Positions 28,968 to 37,287 of a stretch of DNA of 64,000 nucleotides are shown here, one piece after another. Both the position numbers and the translations under genes were made by a program. The DNA comes from Rhizobium mongolense subsp. loessense (lineage in GTDB: Bacteria > Pseudomonadota > Alphaproteobacteria > Rhizobiales > Rhizobiaceae). Location of the stretch: the NCBI RefSeq assembly GCF_900099775.1, contig NZ_FMTM01000001.1:1116001-1180000 (forward strand), in the 5' to 3' direction. Below the pieces are notes generated by a model. It did no database searches, was not told where the DNA came from, and saw only the letters and a list, made by a program, of their open reading frames with translations. Within the stretch, counting starts at the first letter, position 1. Each line of letters opens with the position of its first letter.

Positions 28968-29873
28968 TTAGCCTGAAAGATCCCAATAAGGCGGATCGCC
29001 GAAGGCATTTTTCAGGTGATCGGCTAGGGCGCGGAGTTTGGCGGAAGGGTTGCGGCCTTGCGCATGTGCCATGTAGATGGACTCGGCTTCGGGCCGGTAG
29101 CCGACATCAATCTCGACGAGCTTGCCGTCGCGGATTGCCGGACCTGCAATGAAGGTCGGCAGCAGCGCGATCCCGAGACCAGCAATTGCCGCATCGCGAA
29201 GCATGTCGCCATTGTTGATACCCATCGCCAGCTTCGCACGCACGACGATTGCACCCGTCGGGGTCTGAAAGCGCCAGTCTGCGATGCCACGATTGGTGTA
29301 GAACAGGCCTCGATGAGCATCGAGATCGGCTAATGTCGTCGGCGTCCCGTGGCGGTCGAGATAGGCTGGCGAAGCCGTCAGCACACGGCGGCTGCGCGAG
29401 AGCTTCCAGACCACCAGGCGCGAATCGGCGATCGGCCCATGGCGGATAATGGCGTCGTAGCCTTCCGACGAAGCGTCCACACGGCGGTCATCAATGTCCA
29501 GCGTCAGCGCGATTTCGGGGTGCTTTGCCAAAAACGGATAGAGGGCCGGACCAAGATGCATGCGACCGAAGGTGACGGGTGCTGCAATTCGCAAGGGACC
29601 GGCGAGCGTACCGCGGCGCTCGGCCATGTCGGCTGCGGCCCCCTCTATCTCATGCACGATCCGAAGTGCACGCTCCATAAAGGCCGTGCCGTCCTCCGTC
29701 AGCGTCAACTTTCGTGTTGTGCGGTGAAGCAGCATGCCGCCGAGCGTCTTTTCCAGATCCGCCAGTCTTTCGCTGACAACGGATTTCGATATGCGGAGGC
29801 GCCTAGCAGCCTCGCTCACGGAACCTGATTCCACCACTGCGACGAAAGCCACTATCCCTTCGATCTTGATCAT
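28968..29873 (-). CDS. LysR-family regulator
   Basis: A 301-residue LysR protein with the N-terminal helix-turn-helix IVAFVAVVESGSVSEAARRL and SKSVVSERLADLEKTLGG, typical of the large group with AaeR/CrgA-like members. The C-terminal effector domain contains GINNGDMLRDAAIAGLGIAL. ATG 29873 is the family start. It is divergent from an SDR gene, with an LTTR-type dyad TTCGG-N5-CCGAA at 29880-29894 just before its start, consistent with autoregulation. Confidence 0.88.
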   Translation of the reverse strand: MIKIEGIVAFVAVVESGSVSEAARRLRISKSVVSERLADLEKTLGGMLLHRTTRKLTLTEDGTAFMERALRIVHEIEGAAADMAERRGTLAGPLRIAAPVTFGRMHLGPALYPFLAKHPEIALTLDIDDRRVDASSEGYDAIIRHGPIADSRLVVWKLSRSRRVLTASPAYLDRHGTPTTLADLDAHRGLFYTNRGIADWRFQTPTGAIVVRAKLAMGINNGDMLRDAAIAGLGIALLPTFIAGPAIRDGKLVEIDVGYRPEAESIYMAHAQGRNPSAKLRALADHLKNAFGDPPYWDLSG

Positions 29874-29879
29874 CGTTCG

Positions 29880-29894
29880 TTCGGTATTTCCGAA
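29880..29894. promoter_or_regulatory. candidate LysR-box dyad
   Basis: A perfect inverted repeat TTCGG, five bases, CCGAA. It contains the T-N11-A pattern of LysR sites and lies seven bases upstream of the LysR start codon, in the 121-base gap shared with the divergent SDR gene. Confidence 0.45.
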
Positions 29895-29994
29895 TTCGAG
29901 TTCCATCATCTGAAGACTAATCCGAACGCATGGAAAATGCCATCTTGTCGAACGGGGCCGCAGAGGCTGTCCCTCCCAACCAGGAGATGGAACA

Positions 29995-30759
29995 ATGAAT
30001 CGCTTGAACAACAAAGTCGCAATCGTCACCGGCGCAAGCTCCGGCATCGGCCGTTCGACGGCAAAGCTTTTCGCCGCTGAAGGCGCCAAGGTCGTCGTCG
30101 GCGCCCGCCGCCAGGCAGAACTCGACAGCCTCGCCGCGGAAATCAAGCGGGCCGGCGGCGAAGCCGTAGCTGTCATTGGCGACGTGCGCTCGGAAGACTA
30201 TCAGAAGGCACTTGTCGCTGCCGCGATCCGATATTACGGCAAGCTTGACATCGCCTTCAACAATGCCGGTATGCTCGGCGAAGCTGGTCCGAGCACGGGC
30301 GTTTCCGAGGCAGGCTTCAGCCAAGCTCTGGCGGTCAACCTCACCGCCTCTTTCCTCGCCGCCAAACACCAGATCGCGGAAATGGCGAAACGCGGCGGCG
30401 GTTCGGTGATCTTCACGTCCACCTTCGTCGGCTACAGCTTCGCTTTCCCGGGCGTCGCCGCCTATGCCGCCAGCAAGTCCGGCCTGATCGGCCTGACGCA
30501 GGCGCTTGCCGCCGAATTCGGCGCGCAGAATGTCCGCGTCAATGCCATCCTGCCCGGTGCAGTCGATACCGACATGTATCGCGAGATGAACGATACGCCG
30601 GACAAACAGGGCTTCATCACCAACCTGCACGCACTGAAGCGCGTCGCAACGCCGGAAGAGATCGCCCGCTCCGTCCTCTACCTCGCCTCCGACGACTCGA
30701 GCTTCGTAACAGGCACGGCTTCGCTGCTCGACGGCGGCGCTTCAATCACGCGCACCTAG
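29995..30759 (+). CDS. SDR-family oxidoreductase
   Basis: A 254-residue classical short-chain dehydrogenase/reductase. It has the cofactor motif TGASSGIG, the NNAG motif (AFNNAGMLGE), a catalytic Ser in FTSTFVGYS, the active Tyr and Lys in YAASKSG, and a glycine-rich end (VTGTASLLDGGAS). NAD(P)-dependent oxidation of an alcohol or ketone is expected, with the substrate unknown. It is divergent from the LysR gene at 29873, its likely controller. Confidence 0.9.
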   Translation: MNRLNNKVAIVTGASSGIGRSTAKLFAAEGAKVVVGARRQAELDSLAAEIKRAGGEAVAVIGDVRSEDYQKALVAAAIRYYGKLDIAFNNAGMLGEAGPSTGVSEAGFSQALAVNLTASFLAAKHQIAEMAKRGGGSVIFTSTFVGYSFAFPGVAAYAASKSGLIGLTQALAAEFGAQNVRVNAILPGAVDTDMYREMNDTPDKQGFITNLHALKRVATPEEIARSVLYLASDDSSFVTGTASLLDGGASITRT

Positions 30760-30760
30760 C

Positions 30761-31129
30761 CGCAACGCGATCATCTTCGCCAACTTCGCCGACCACTCCG
30801 TCGCCTGGTGGCGGCTCGCCATACCGCTGATCTTGATCGGCCTCGGCATCTGTTGGATGAATGTCTCGATCTTTTCCGACGTCTTGTCTGGGCGCTAGCG
30901 ATGCGCCTTGCGGGCGCTTGGCTTGCGAGGCTACTCTGGACGATCGCATCAAAACGGCTGCCGCTTGCGCTTGCCGCACAGTTGATCGTTCGCAGAAACG
31001 GTCTTTGGCCTGTTTTTCGAGAAACGCCTGCCGACGGTCGCGGAAGCAGGCGGCTCCATTCTCCAACTCGGCGGCGTCTGGCTTGCGATTGCGATCTTCA
31101 CCGCGAATGGTCGCAGAGTACTGCGGTGA
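30761..31129 (+). pseudogene. possible remnant of a membrane-protein gene
   Basis: One reading frame here has membrane-like peptide (WWRLAIPLILIGLGICWMN) up to a stop at 30896. In the same frame, near its end, it continues with GGSILQLGGVWLAIAIFTA before a stop at 31127-31129. The middle segment has another stop and is not hydrophobic. No start codon with a ribosome site precedes it. It could be decayed coding sequence left at the edge of the accessory block. A chance hydrophobic frame is the alternative. Confidence 0.25.
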
Positions 31130-31192
31130 TTGCATGTTATCCGCCAAAGGCTTAGGGTCGGCAGTGGTCAACAAGGCGACGGATAGAAGGCC

Positions 31193-32404
31193 ATGGCTCT
31201 CAAAGGCAAACGCATCCTGCTCATCATTTCCGGCGGCATCGCGGCCTACAAGAGCCTCGACCTGATCCGGCGCCTGCGCGAGTACGGTGCTTCGGTGCGT
31301 CCGGTGATGACGAAGGGCGCGCAGGAATTCGTGACGCCGCTTGCTGTCGGCGCTCTTGCCGCAGACCACGTCTTCACCGATCTCTTTTCGCGGCAGGACG
31401 AACAGGATGTGGGCCATGTCCGGCTTGCTCGCGACTGCGACCTCATCCTGATCGCACCAGCAACGGCCGATCTGATGGCCAAGATGGCAAACGGTTTCGC
31501 GGATGACCTGGCCTCGACCGTTTTGCTCGCGACGAACAGGCCGGTTCTTGCCGCGCCGGCGATGAACCCGAAGATGTGGTCGCACGCGGCGACGAAACGG
31601 AATTTCGACATCCTGAAAGGTGACGGTATCCGTTTCGTCGGCCCGATGGCAGGCGAGATGGCGGAGAGCAAGGAGGCAGGGATCGGCCGCATGGCCGAGC
31701 CGCTGGAGATCGTTGCCGCCGCCGAAGCGTTACTTGACGACGGGCCGAAGCCGCTTGCCGGACGCAAGGCGATCGTCACCTCGGGACCGACCCACGAACC
31801 AATCGACCCCGTGCGCTACATCGCCAATCGTTCTTCCGGCAGGCAGGGGCATGCGATTGCCGCAGCACTTGCCAAGCTCGGTGCGGATGTCGCACTCATC
31901 TCCGGACCGGTGGCAATTGCCGATCCCGTCGGCGTCAGGACGATCCATGTCGAGCGCGCCGAAGAAATGCGCGATGCGGTGCTCGCTGCGCTGCCGGCCG
32001 ATATTGCCGTCATGGTGGCAGCGGTAGCCGACTGGCGCGTGGCCTCTGCCGCCGATCAGAAGATCAAGAAGCATCCAGGCGAATCCATCCCGACGCTGGC
32101 GCTGACCGAAAACCCGGACATCCTGAAGGCGGTCGGCCACCACACGATGCGGCCGAGGCTGGTGATCGGCTTTGCGGCCGAGACGCAGGATGTCGAAAAC
32201 AACGCCAAGGCGAAGCTCGAGCGCAAGGGCGCCGACCTGATCGTTGCGAACGACGTCTCGCCGGCGACGGGCGTCATGGGTGGCACGCGCAACAGCGTGA
32301 AACTGATTAGCCGAAGCGGCGTCGAGCAATGGCCCGATCTCGGCAAGGAAGAGGTTGCGGAAAAGCTGGCGGCGCTGATCGCCGAACGCTTCAGGCAGGG
32401 ATAG
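31193..32404 (+). CDS. coaBC: bifunctional phosphopantothenoylcysteine decarboxylase / phosphopantothenate-cysteine ligase
   Basis: CoaBC catalyses two consecutive coenzyme A steps: the CTP-dependent ligation of cysteine to phosphopantothenate, then the FMN-dependent decarboxylation. The N-terminal CoaC half (about 1-185) has KRILLIISGGIAAYKSLDLI, LIAPATADLMAKMA and AAPAMNPKMW. The CoaB half starts near AIVTSGPTHEPIDPVRYIAN and includes the dimer-interface Lys segment KIKKHPGE. At 403 residues it is full length. It ends convergently with the glutamine amidotransferase gene (14-base overlap). Confidence 0.96.
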   Translation: MALKGKRILLIISGGIAAYKSLDLIRRLREYGASVRPVMTKGAQEFVTPLAVGALAADHVFTDLFSRQDEQDVGHVRLARDCDLILIAPATADLMAKMANGFADDLASTVLLATNRPVLAAPAMNPKMWSHAATKRNFDILKGDGIRFVGPMAGEMAESKEAGIGRMAEPLEIVAAAEALLDDGPKPLAGRKAIVTSGPTHEPIDPVRYIANRSSGRQGHAIAAALAKLGADVALISGPVAIADPVGVRTIHVERAEEMRDAVLAALPADIAVMVAAVADWRVASAADQKIKKHPGESIPTLALTENPDILKAVGHHTMRPRLVIGFAAETQDVENNAKAKLERKGADLIVANDVSPATGVMGGTRNSVKLISRSGVEQWPDLGKEEVAEKLAALIAERFRQG

Positions 32405-33200
32405 CGATACCCGCCGCTGCGCTGATACGCTTTTCCGGCTTGAAGGCGGCGACCTCGATGCCGTTCTCGCCAATCGTGACGGCGCTGCCGTCCGGTATCT
32501 CGGCCCATGCATCGATGTCGTCGTTCAACGGCTCGGAAACAAGGCAATGTCCCTGGCGCATCGGTGAGGCATAAAGTGTCGGCGCCTTTCGATCGGTCGC
32601 ATAACGAATGCCGAAGAGCGAGCGACCGTCGGAAAACGCGGCGGTGAAACGCACATGGGCGTGGCCCAGGATGTTTTCAGCAAGCCCTTCGACGAAGCTT
32701 ACCATCTCCGCCATCGCGGTAAGCGGCGCCCGGCACAGACCGAATTGCAGGGCGAGCAGGAACATCAGCTCGGAATCGGTCGTGCCGCTGCGGACGTTGA
32801 AGAGCTCGTCATCGAGCATTGCCTCCATGGAACGGCGCAGGCGCTCGAAGCCGCCGATCTGGCCGTTGTGCATGAAAGACCAATTCCCATGCGTAAACGG
32901 ATGACAATTGTCGCGCCGTGTGCCGCCGCCGGTGGCTGCGCGCACATGGGCCAGGAAAAGCGGCGAGCGGATTTGGCGCGCCAGGCTCTTCAAATTGCAG
33001 TCGGACCATGCGGGAAGGATATCGCGGTAGCGGCCCGGCTCCGGCCGGTCGCCGTACCAGGCAATACCGAACCCATCGCCGTTTGTTGCGGTCTTGGCGC
33101 GGGTGGCGCAATGGGATTGTTCGATGAGCGAGTGGGCGGGCGAGGAAACCAGCTCCTCGAGATAGAGGGGGTCTCCACGATAGGCTGCCCAGCGACACAT
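32391..33200 (-). CDS. class II glutamine amidotransferase (YafJ-like)
   Basis: A 269-residue Ntn-hydrolase of the YafJ-type GATase II family. It starts MCRWAAYRGD, so Cys2 is the expected N-terminal nucleophile. NGDGFGIAWY, AHVRAATGG, CHPFTHGNWSFMHNGQIGG and GTTDSELMF are family motifs. The ATG at 33200 puts the Cys at position 2, which decides the start; a frame opening at 33407 is rejected. A 7-bp stem (33219-33225 with 33232-33238) sits in its 5' leader. Its partner or substrate is unknown, and it is not EgtC, because egtB and egtD are absent. Confidence 0.85.
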   Translation of the reverse strand: MCRWAAYRGDPLYLEELVSSPAHSLIEQSHCATRAKTATNGDGFGIAWYGDRPEPGRYRDILPAWSDCNLKSLARQIRSPLFLAHVRAATGGGTRRDNCHPFTHGNWSFMHNGQIGGFERLRRSMEAMLDDELFNVRSGTTDSELMFLLALQFGLCRAPLTAMAEMVSFVEGLAENILGHAHVRFTAAFSDGRSLFGIRYATDRKAPTLYASPMRQGHCLVSEPLNDDIDAWAEIPDGSAVTIGENGIEVAAFKPEKRISAAAGIAIPA

Positions 33201-33387
33201 GCTTTTCTGACTCCGTAACCCGTCGTCCTGGCGACGGGACTGGTTGGAAATGCCCGATCGATTGTCGAGCGCGATGGTGAATAAAAACTTAACGATTACA
33301 AATTTTGCAAGGCGGCATGCGGGTTGGAAACACTTCAGGCGATCACATTCGTTGAGCACGCATCTTCTTTTGTGAACATTGCCTCTT

Positions 33388-33402
33388 GGCTGTGTCACAG
33401 CC
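33388..33402. promoter_or_regulatory. 15-base perfect palindrome before the small leader unit
   Basis: GGCTGTG, one central T, CACAGCC. It lies 85 bases before a small open frame (33487) and could be a regulator site for that unit. The regulator is unknown. Confidence 0.35.
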
Positions 33403-33486
33403 GTCATCGCAAGGATTTCTCTTGCATCATCGAAATTTTTCCTTACCTTTTAAGCATCAGCAACAGAACGAAAGGAAGGTGATCCA

Positions 33487-33558
33487 ATGTCTAGTGAGAT
33501 TTCGGACCTCGTAACAGGCATGGGAGAGGTGACGAAAGCGAGGCAGCCCTCGCTCTAA
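33487..33558 (+). CDS. short peptide frame inside the small leader unit
   Basis: This ATG frame encodes 23 residues (MSSEISDLVTGMG, then EVTKARQPSL) and ends in TAA. The ribosome site AAGGAAGG is seven bases before the start. The peptide shows no run of one amino acid as in classic attenuators. It overlaps stems that could respond to translation. Small size makes the call uncertain. Confidence 0.4.
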   Translation: MSSEISDLVTGMGEVTKARQPSL

Positions 33559-33619
33559 TCCCCGCCTTCCTGGGGCCGCTTTGACGGTCCAGGCCAGCTA
33601 CAGGCCAAACTCATGGAAA

Positions 33620-33649
33620 GGGTCGCTGAGGCGGCCCTTTTTTATTTTT
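33620..33649 (+). terminator. rho-independent terminator of the small transcript
   Basis: The stem GGGTCGC/GCGGCCC (33620-33626 with 33631-33637, one G-U pair, four-base loop) is followed by TTTTTTATTTTT. It ends 11 bases before the -35 box of gntR, so the small transcript is isolated from the downstream operon. Confidence 0.88.
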
Positions 33650-33660
33650 GCAGAATCTCT

Positions 33661-33689
33661 TTGACGGCAACCGAGCCATGTCATATTCA
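33661..33689 (+). promoter_or_regulatory. sigma-70-like promoter of the gntR operon
   Basis: TTGACG (33661-33666), a 17-base spacer, then TATTCA (33684-33689). The -10 box lies within the left arm of the palindrome at 33677-33723. Initiation would be expected around 33695-33698, near the palindrome centre, giving a leader of only about 25 bases. Confidence 0.55.
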
Positions 33690-33723
33690 TAAAGTCATCA
33701 GATGACTTTATGAATATGACATG
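33677..33723. promoter_or_regulatory. 47-nt perfect palindrome over promoter and start codon of gntR
   Basis: Two 23-base arms are exact reverse complements around a single central A at 33700. The right arm ends in the ATG of gntR (33721-33723), and the left arm covers its -10 box. A dimeric regulator bound here would shut its own promoter, so this is probably the operator of the adjacent GntR/FadR gene. In RNA only the right arm would usually be transcribed. Confidence 0.75.
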
Positions 33724-34398
33724 CAGCCGCTCAACAAGACAAATCTGGCCGAGACCGCGATTGAAGCGATCCGCGGCGAAATCCTCGCAAAGCGATGGAG
33801 TGTCGGCGACAAGCTGCCGAACGAAGCCGCTCTTTCCGCCTCGCTGGCAGTCAGCCGGGGCACGATCCGCGAGGCCGTGCGCGTGCTTGTCTCTCAGGGC
33901 CTGCTCGAAACGCGACAAGGCTCCGGAACCTACGTCCTTTCGACGAGGGATGCCAGTCGACCACTGACGATGGCCCGGCGGGCAAGTCTGCGCGATCAGT
34001 TCGAAGCGCGCTGCGCCCTGGACGTCGAGGCAGCCCGCCTCGCCTCGTTGCGGCAGACGCCGGAAATTATAACTCTGCTGCGCGACCTGCTGGCCAAGCG
34101 CGGCAATTACGAAGGGGGCGACAAGGGGGCCTTCGTCGAGCGCGATCTTGCCTTTCACAAAGCGATCATCGCTGCCGCCGGCAACCGGGCGATGATCGAG
34201 ATCTATGACTTCTTCTCGGCCTCGATTGCCGAAACCATCGAGGCAACGCTCGGACAGGATATTCCCGAGCCCGACATGAAAGCGCACGCCGATATCATCG
34301 ATGCCATCGAGAGCGGTCACCCCGCAAGAGCGGATGCCGCCGTACGCCGCTTCATGAAGCCGGTGTTTGCCGCCCTTGAACGGATGATTCTCTCGTGA
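33721..34398 (+). CDS. GntR-family (FadR/FCD) regulator
   Basis: A 225-residue regulator. Its N-terminal winged helix is GntR-type (DKLPNEAALSASLAVSRGTI, REAVRVLVSQGLLETRQGSG), and its C-terminal helical FCD effector domain includes DLAFHKAIIAAAGN and MKAHADIIDAIESG. The start codon is fixed by an in-frame stop at 33703. No ribosome site precedes it, because the palindrome occupies that place. It is translationally coupled to the MFS gene (GTGA overlap), so this operon probably controls itself. Confidence 0.88.
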   Translation: MQPLNKTNLAETAIEAIRGEILAKRWSVGDKLPNEAALSASLAVSRGTIREAVRVLVSQGLLETRQGSGTYVLSTRDASRPLTMARRASLRDQFEARCALDVEAARLASLRQTPEIITLLRDLLAKRGNYEGGDKGAFVERDLAFHKAIIAAAGNRAMIEIYDFFSASIAETIEATLGQDIPEPDMKAHADIIDAIESGHPARADAAVRRFMKPVFAALERMILS

Positions 34399-35684
34399 CC
34401 ACCCCCATTTCTGATGCAGCCGAGGCTCTCGAGGCTATCGACGAGCAGTTGATCGATGCCGAGGCAGACAGTATTCCCGCACCGCAGGCTCCGGCACAGT
34501 CGACCGTGGCAAGCCGTCTCATTCTCGGTGTCAGCCTCGTCCTCATCGCCTTCAACCTTCGCCCCGTGTTTTCGAGCGCATCCGCGCTGCTGCCGGAAAT
34601 TCGCGCGGGGCTTGGCCTGTCAGCCCTCGGCGCGAGCCTGCTGACTACGCTTCCCGTCGTTTGCCTGGGTGCTTTTTCGCCGCTCGCGCCAAAGCTGGCA
34701 CAGCGATTGGGTGCCGAGCGAACGCTCCTCGGCGTGCTCGTGCTGCTGGCACTCGGCACGGCCATGCGCGGGCTATCCTCGGTTCCGCTTCTCTTTCTCG
34801 GAACCGCGCTTGCTGGCGCTTGTATCGCCGTCGGAAACGTCCTGCTTCCTGGCTTGGTCAAGCGCGACTTCGCCGATCGCACAGCGCTGATGACCGGATG
34901 CTATACGATGGCGCTCTGCGCCGGCGCAGCGAGCGCTGCCGGTTTCACACTGCCGATCGAGCACTCGCTCGACGGATCGCTGGAGGGCGCTCTTGCCGCC
35001 TGGGCATTGCCCGCCTTCGTCGTCGCCTTGATCTGGCTTCCGCAGGTTCTGAGAATTCCGGCTCGGACGCGGCGAAGCGGCTTCCGGGTCGAGGGCCTCT
35101 GGCGGGACCGGCTTGCCTGGCAGGTCACCCTTTTCATGGGCCTTCAATCAGCGCTCGCCTATTGCGTCTTCGGCTGGCTCGTGCCGATCCTGCGCGAGCG
35201 CGGCCTCGACGGCGTGACTGCCGGCGCCATCGTTTCGGTATCAGTCATGGTGCAGGCCGCCGCCTGCCTCGTGGCACCGCAGATTGCCGTACGCGGCAAA
35301 GACCAGCGGCTGATCAACGCTGCTTTGTGCGTCATTGCCGTGGCGGCCCTGCTTGGCCTGCTCTTCGCGCCGCTTTCGACCGTCTGGCTTTGGGCAGTGC
35401 TGCAGGGAATAGGACAAGGCGGCCTGATTGCTGTGGCAATGACAACGATCGTGCTGCGCTCGCGCGATCCGCATGTCGCAGCTCACCTATCCGGCATGGC
35501 GCAATGCGTCGGCTATCTGCTGGCCGCTGTCGGACCGCTGATCGTCGGGCTCATTCGCGGCACAACCGGAAGCTTTGCCTGGTGCGCAGTACTCTTCGTT
35601 CTGCTCGGATTTGGAGCCGCGCTCAACGGCTGGAATGCAGGACGTGCGCTGCACGTCAAGGCGCGCGAGACCAAGAAGCCCTAA
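34395..35684 (+). CDS. CynX/NimT-family MFS transporter
   Basis: A 429-residue, 12-segment major-facilitator protein starting with GTG at 34395, which overlaps the gntR stop. LILGVSLVLIAFNLRPVFSSASALL, split here as LGVSLVLIAFNLRPVF and ALLPEIRAGLGLS, is typical of the CynX/NimT cyanate-permease family, as is LTTLPVVCLGAFSPLAPKLA. About 40 polar residues precede the first membrane segment. Substrate unknown; the neighbouring FadR-type regulator suggests an organic acid or similar effector. Confidence 0.85.
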   Translation: MTTPISDAAEALEAIDEQLIDAEADSIPAPQAPAQSTVASRLILGVSLVLIAFNLRPVFSSASALLPEIRAGLGLSALGASLLTTLPVVCLGAFSPLAPKLAQRLGAERTLLGVLVLLALGTAMRGLSSVPLLFLGTALAGACIAVGNVLLPGLVKRDFADRTALMTGCYTMALCAGAASAAGFTLPIEHSLDGSLEGALAAWALPAFVVALIWLPQVLRIPARTRRSGFRVEGLWRDRLAWQVTLFMGLQSALAYCVFGWLVPILRERGLDGVTAGAIVSVSVMVQAAACLVAPQIAVRGKDQRLINAALCVIAVAALLGLLFAPLSTVWLWAVLQGIGQGGLIAVAMTTIVLRSRDPHVAAHLSGMAQCVGYLLAAVGPLIVGLIRGTTGSFAWCAVLFVLLGFGAALNGWNAGRALHVKARETKKP

Positions 35685-35783
35685 GCGTCTTTCCTCACCT
35701 GCGCATCACCATCTCTTGATACCTCTGCGAGATGGCCGATGTTACGCTATCTATGATCGCGTTCCATCGCCCAGGAGGAAAGA

Positions 35784-37280
35784 GTGTCGTTCCGATCTGC
35801 CGCCATCCTGTTCGCGCTGCTGGCTCTCGCCGCACCTGCCGTCTCGAATGCCCAGGAACGGCCCGGCGTGTTGAAGCTGTTGCCGTCCGATTCCGTGACC
35901 CAGCATGAAAAAAATATCGGCGGCCGCAGGTTCGCCTATACGGCGACGGCGGGCACGCTCGATCTCTTCGGGCAGGACGGCGCTCGGACCGGCGCGATAT
36001 TCTACACCGCCTATACCGCCAAGGGGGGTGCGGCCAACCGGCCGATTACCTTCGCTTTCAACGGCGGTCCGGGCGCGGCTTCCGCATTTTTGCACCTTGG
36101 GCTCGTCGGGCCGCGCATATTGGATTTCGGTCCGCAGGCCCGGGACGGCGCAAATGCGAAGCTCGTCGACAATCCGCAGAGCTGGCTCGATTTCACCGAT
36201 CTCGTGCTGATCGATCCGATCGGCACAGGATGGAGTCGCACGGCGAAAGCCGACGACGCTTCGAACTACTACAACGTCAACGCCGATGCGCAGAGCATTG
36301 CAAAGGCGATCGCGCTTTATGTCGCGCACAAAAATCGCTCTGGCTCACCAAAATATCTTCTCGGCGAAAGCTACGGCGGTTTCCGTGCCGCAAAGGTCGC
36401 CGCTGCCCTTCGGCAAAGCCAAGGCATCATCATCGCCGGCGCGGTCATGCTGTCGCCGTTGCTTGAGGGCCAGCTGATGTTCAATGCAGACCGGTTTGCG
36501 CTTGGGGCTGCTCTCGAGTTCCCGTCCCTCGCCGCCGCTGAAGCCGAGCGCCGCAAGACCTTCGACGAAAATGCGCAGCGAGACGCGGAGAAGTTCGCGC
36601 TCGGCGAATATCTGACGACCTTGGCGGGACCAGCTCCGGCGGGGGACGCTGCGAAGGCATTCTATGGCAAGGTCTCGACGATGACCGGCATTCCCGAAGA
36701 CGTCGTCGCCCGAAACCGCGGCTTCCTGGGCAATGCCTTTGCCAAGAATTCCGCCAAGCAGCAGGGCGAGGTGATGAGCCCCTACGATGCCTCGTTCGCA
36801 ACGCCCGACCCTTATCCGGAGTCAGATTCCGATCGTGGCGATGATGCGGTCCTCGACGGCTTTACCCGTGCTTATGGCGGCGCTTTTGCCGATTACGCAC
36901 GCAACGAGCTCGGCTTCAGGACCGAGATGACCTATACGCTACTCGAAAGCGACGTCAGCCGTCAGTGGGAATGGGGCGGTGGACACGGCAGCGGCTCACG
37001 GCTGCAGGCGAGCATAACGGACGATATCCGCGAATTGCTGGGTTCCAATCCAAGCTTTCATTTGCTGATCGCACATGGCTACAGCGATATCGTTACGCCC
37101 TATGGGGTCAGCCGTTATGTCGTGGACCATCTGCCTGAGAGCCTGACGCGAGGCCGTGTAAGCCTGGACGTCTATCGCGGCGGCCATATGTTCTACACCA
37201 ATGCGCAGGCGCGGGCCGCTTTTACCGCTGATGCCAAGGCCTTCTATGGTCAGCATCCGGCGGCGCAGATAGCCGAATGA
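35784..37280 (+). CDS. S10-family serine carboxypeptidase-like protein, secreted
   Basis: A 498-residue alpha/beta hydrolase of peptidase family S10. It has a signal peptide ending at SNA (residue 23) and the oxyanion region FNGGPGAAS. The catalytic Ser is Ser196 (GESYGG), with Asp in HGYSDIVTPY and His in YRGGHMFY, so the triad is complete. It starts with GTG at 35784 after AGGAGGAAAGA. It would act in the periplasm on peptide C-termini, though bacterial members are poorly characterised. It is followed after seven bases by the GFA gene. Confidence 0.88.
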   Translation: MSFRSAAILFALLALAAPAVSNAQERPGVLKLLPSDSVTQHEKNIGGRRFAYTATAGTLDLFGQDGARTGAIFYTAYTAKGGAANRPITFAFNGGPGAASAFLHLGLVGPRILDFGPQARDGANAKLVDNPQSWLDFTDLVLIDPIGTGWSRTAKADDASNYYNVNADAQSIAKAIALYVAHKNRSGSPKYLLGESYGGFRAAKVAAALRQSQGIIIAGAVMLSPLLEGQLMFNADRFALGAALEFPSLAAAEAERRKTFDENAQRDAEKFALGEYLTTLAGPAPAGDAAKAFYGKVSTMTGIPEDVVARNRGFLGNAFAKNSAKQQGEVMSPYDASFATPDPYPESDSDRGDDAVLDGFTRAYGGAFADYARNELGFRTEMTYTLLESDVSRQWEWGGGHGSGSRLQASITDDIRELLGSNPSFHLLIAHGYSDIVTPYGVSRYVVDHLPESLTRGRVSLDVYRGGHMFYTNAQARAAFTADAKAFYGQHPAAQIAE

Positions 37281-37287
37281 GGAGCAG

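Larger units (their letters stand above)
33430..33649 (+). ncRNA. small terminated transcript with a 23-residue peptide frame
   Basis: A compact unit read rightward: a ribosome site (AAGGAAGG), a short frame at 33487-33558, several stems (GCGAG/CTCGC around 33539-33554; CCCC/GGGG at 33560-33575) and a strong terminator at 33620-33649. GGGCCGC at 33573-33579 can also pair with GCGGCCC at 33631-33637, which competes with the terminator stem, so the layout resembles an attenuator. Its end is firm; its start is a guess because only a weak promoter is seen. It could be an sRNA, a leader or both. Confidence 0.45.

Noticed and set aside
30808..31155. 115-codon frame upstream of coaBC
   Set aside because: Arginine-rich and cysteine-scattered composition without homology cues; more likely chance frame over decayed sequence.
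32391..33200. Class II glutamine amidotransferase as EgtC of ergothioneine synthesis
   Set aside because: It has the YafJ-type GATase layout and no egtA, egtB or egtD gene is adjacent, so a link to the ergothioneine operon is not supported.
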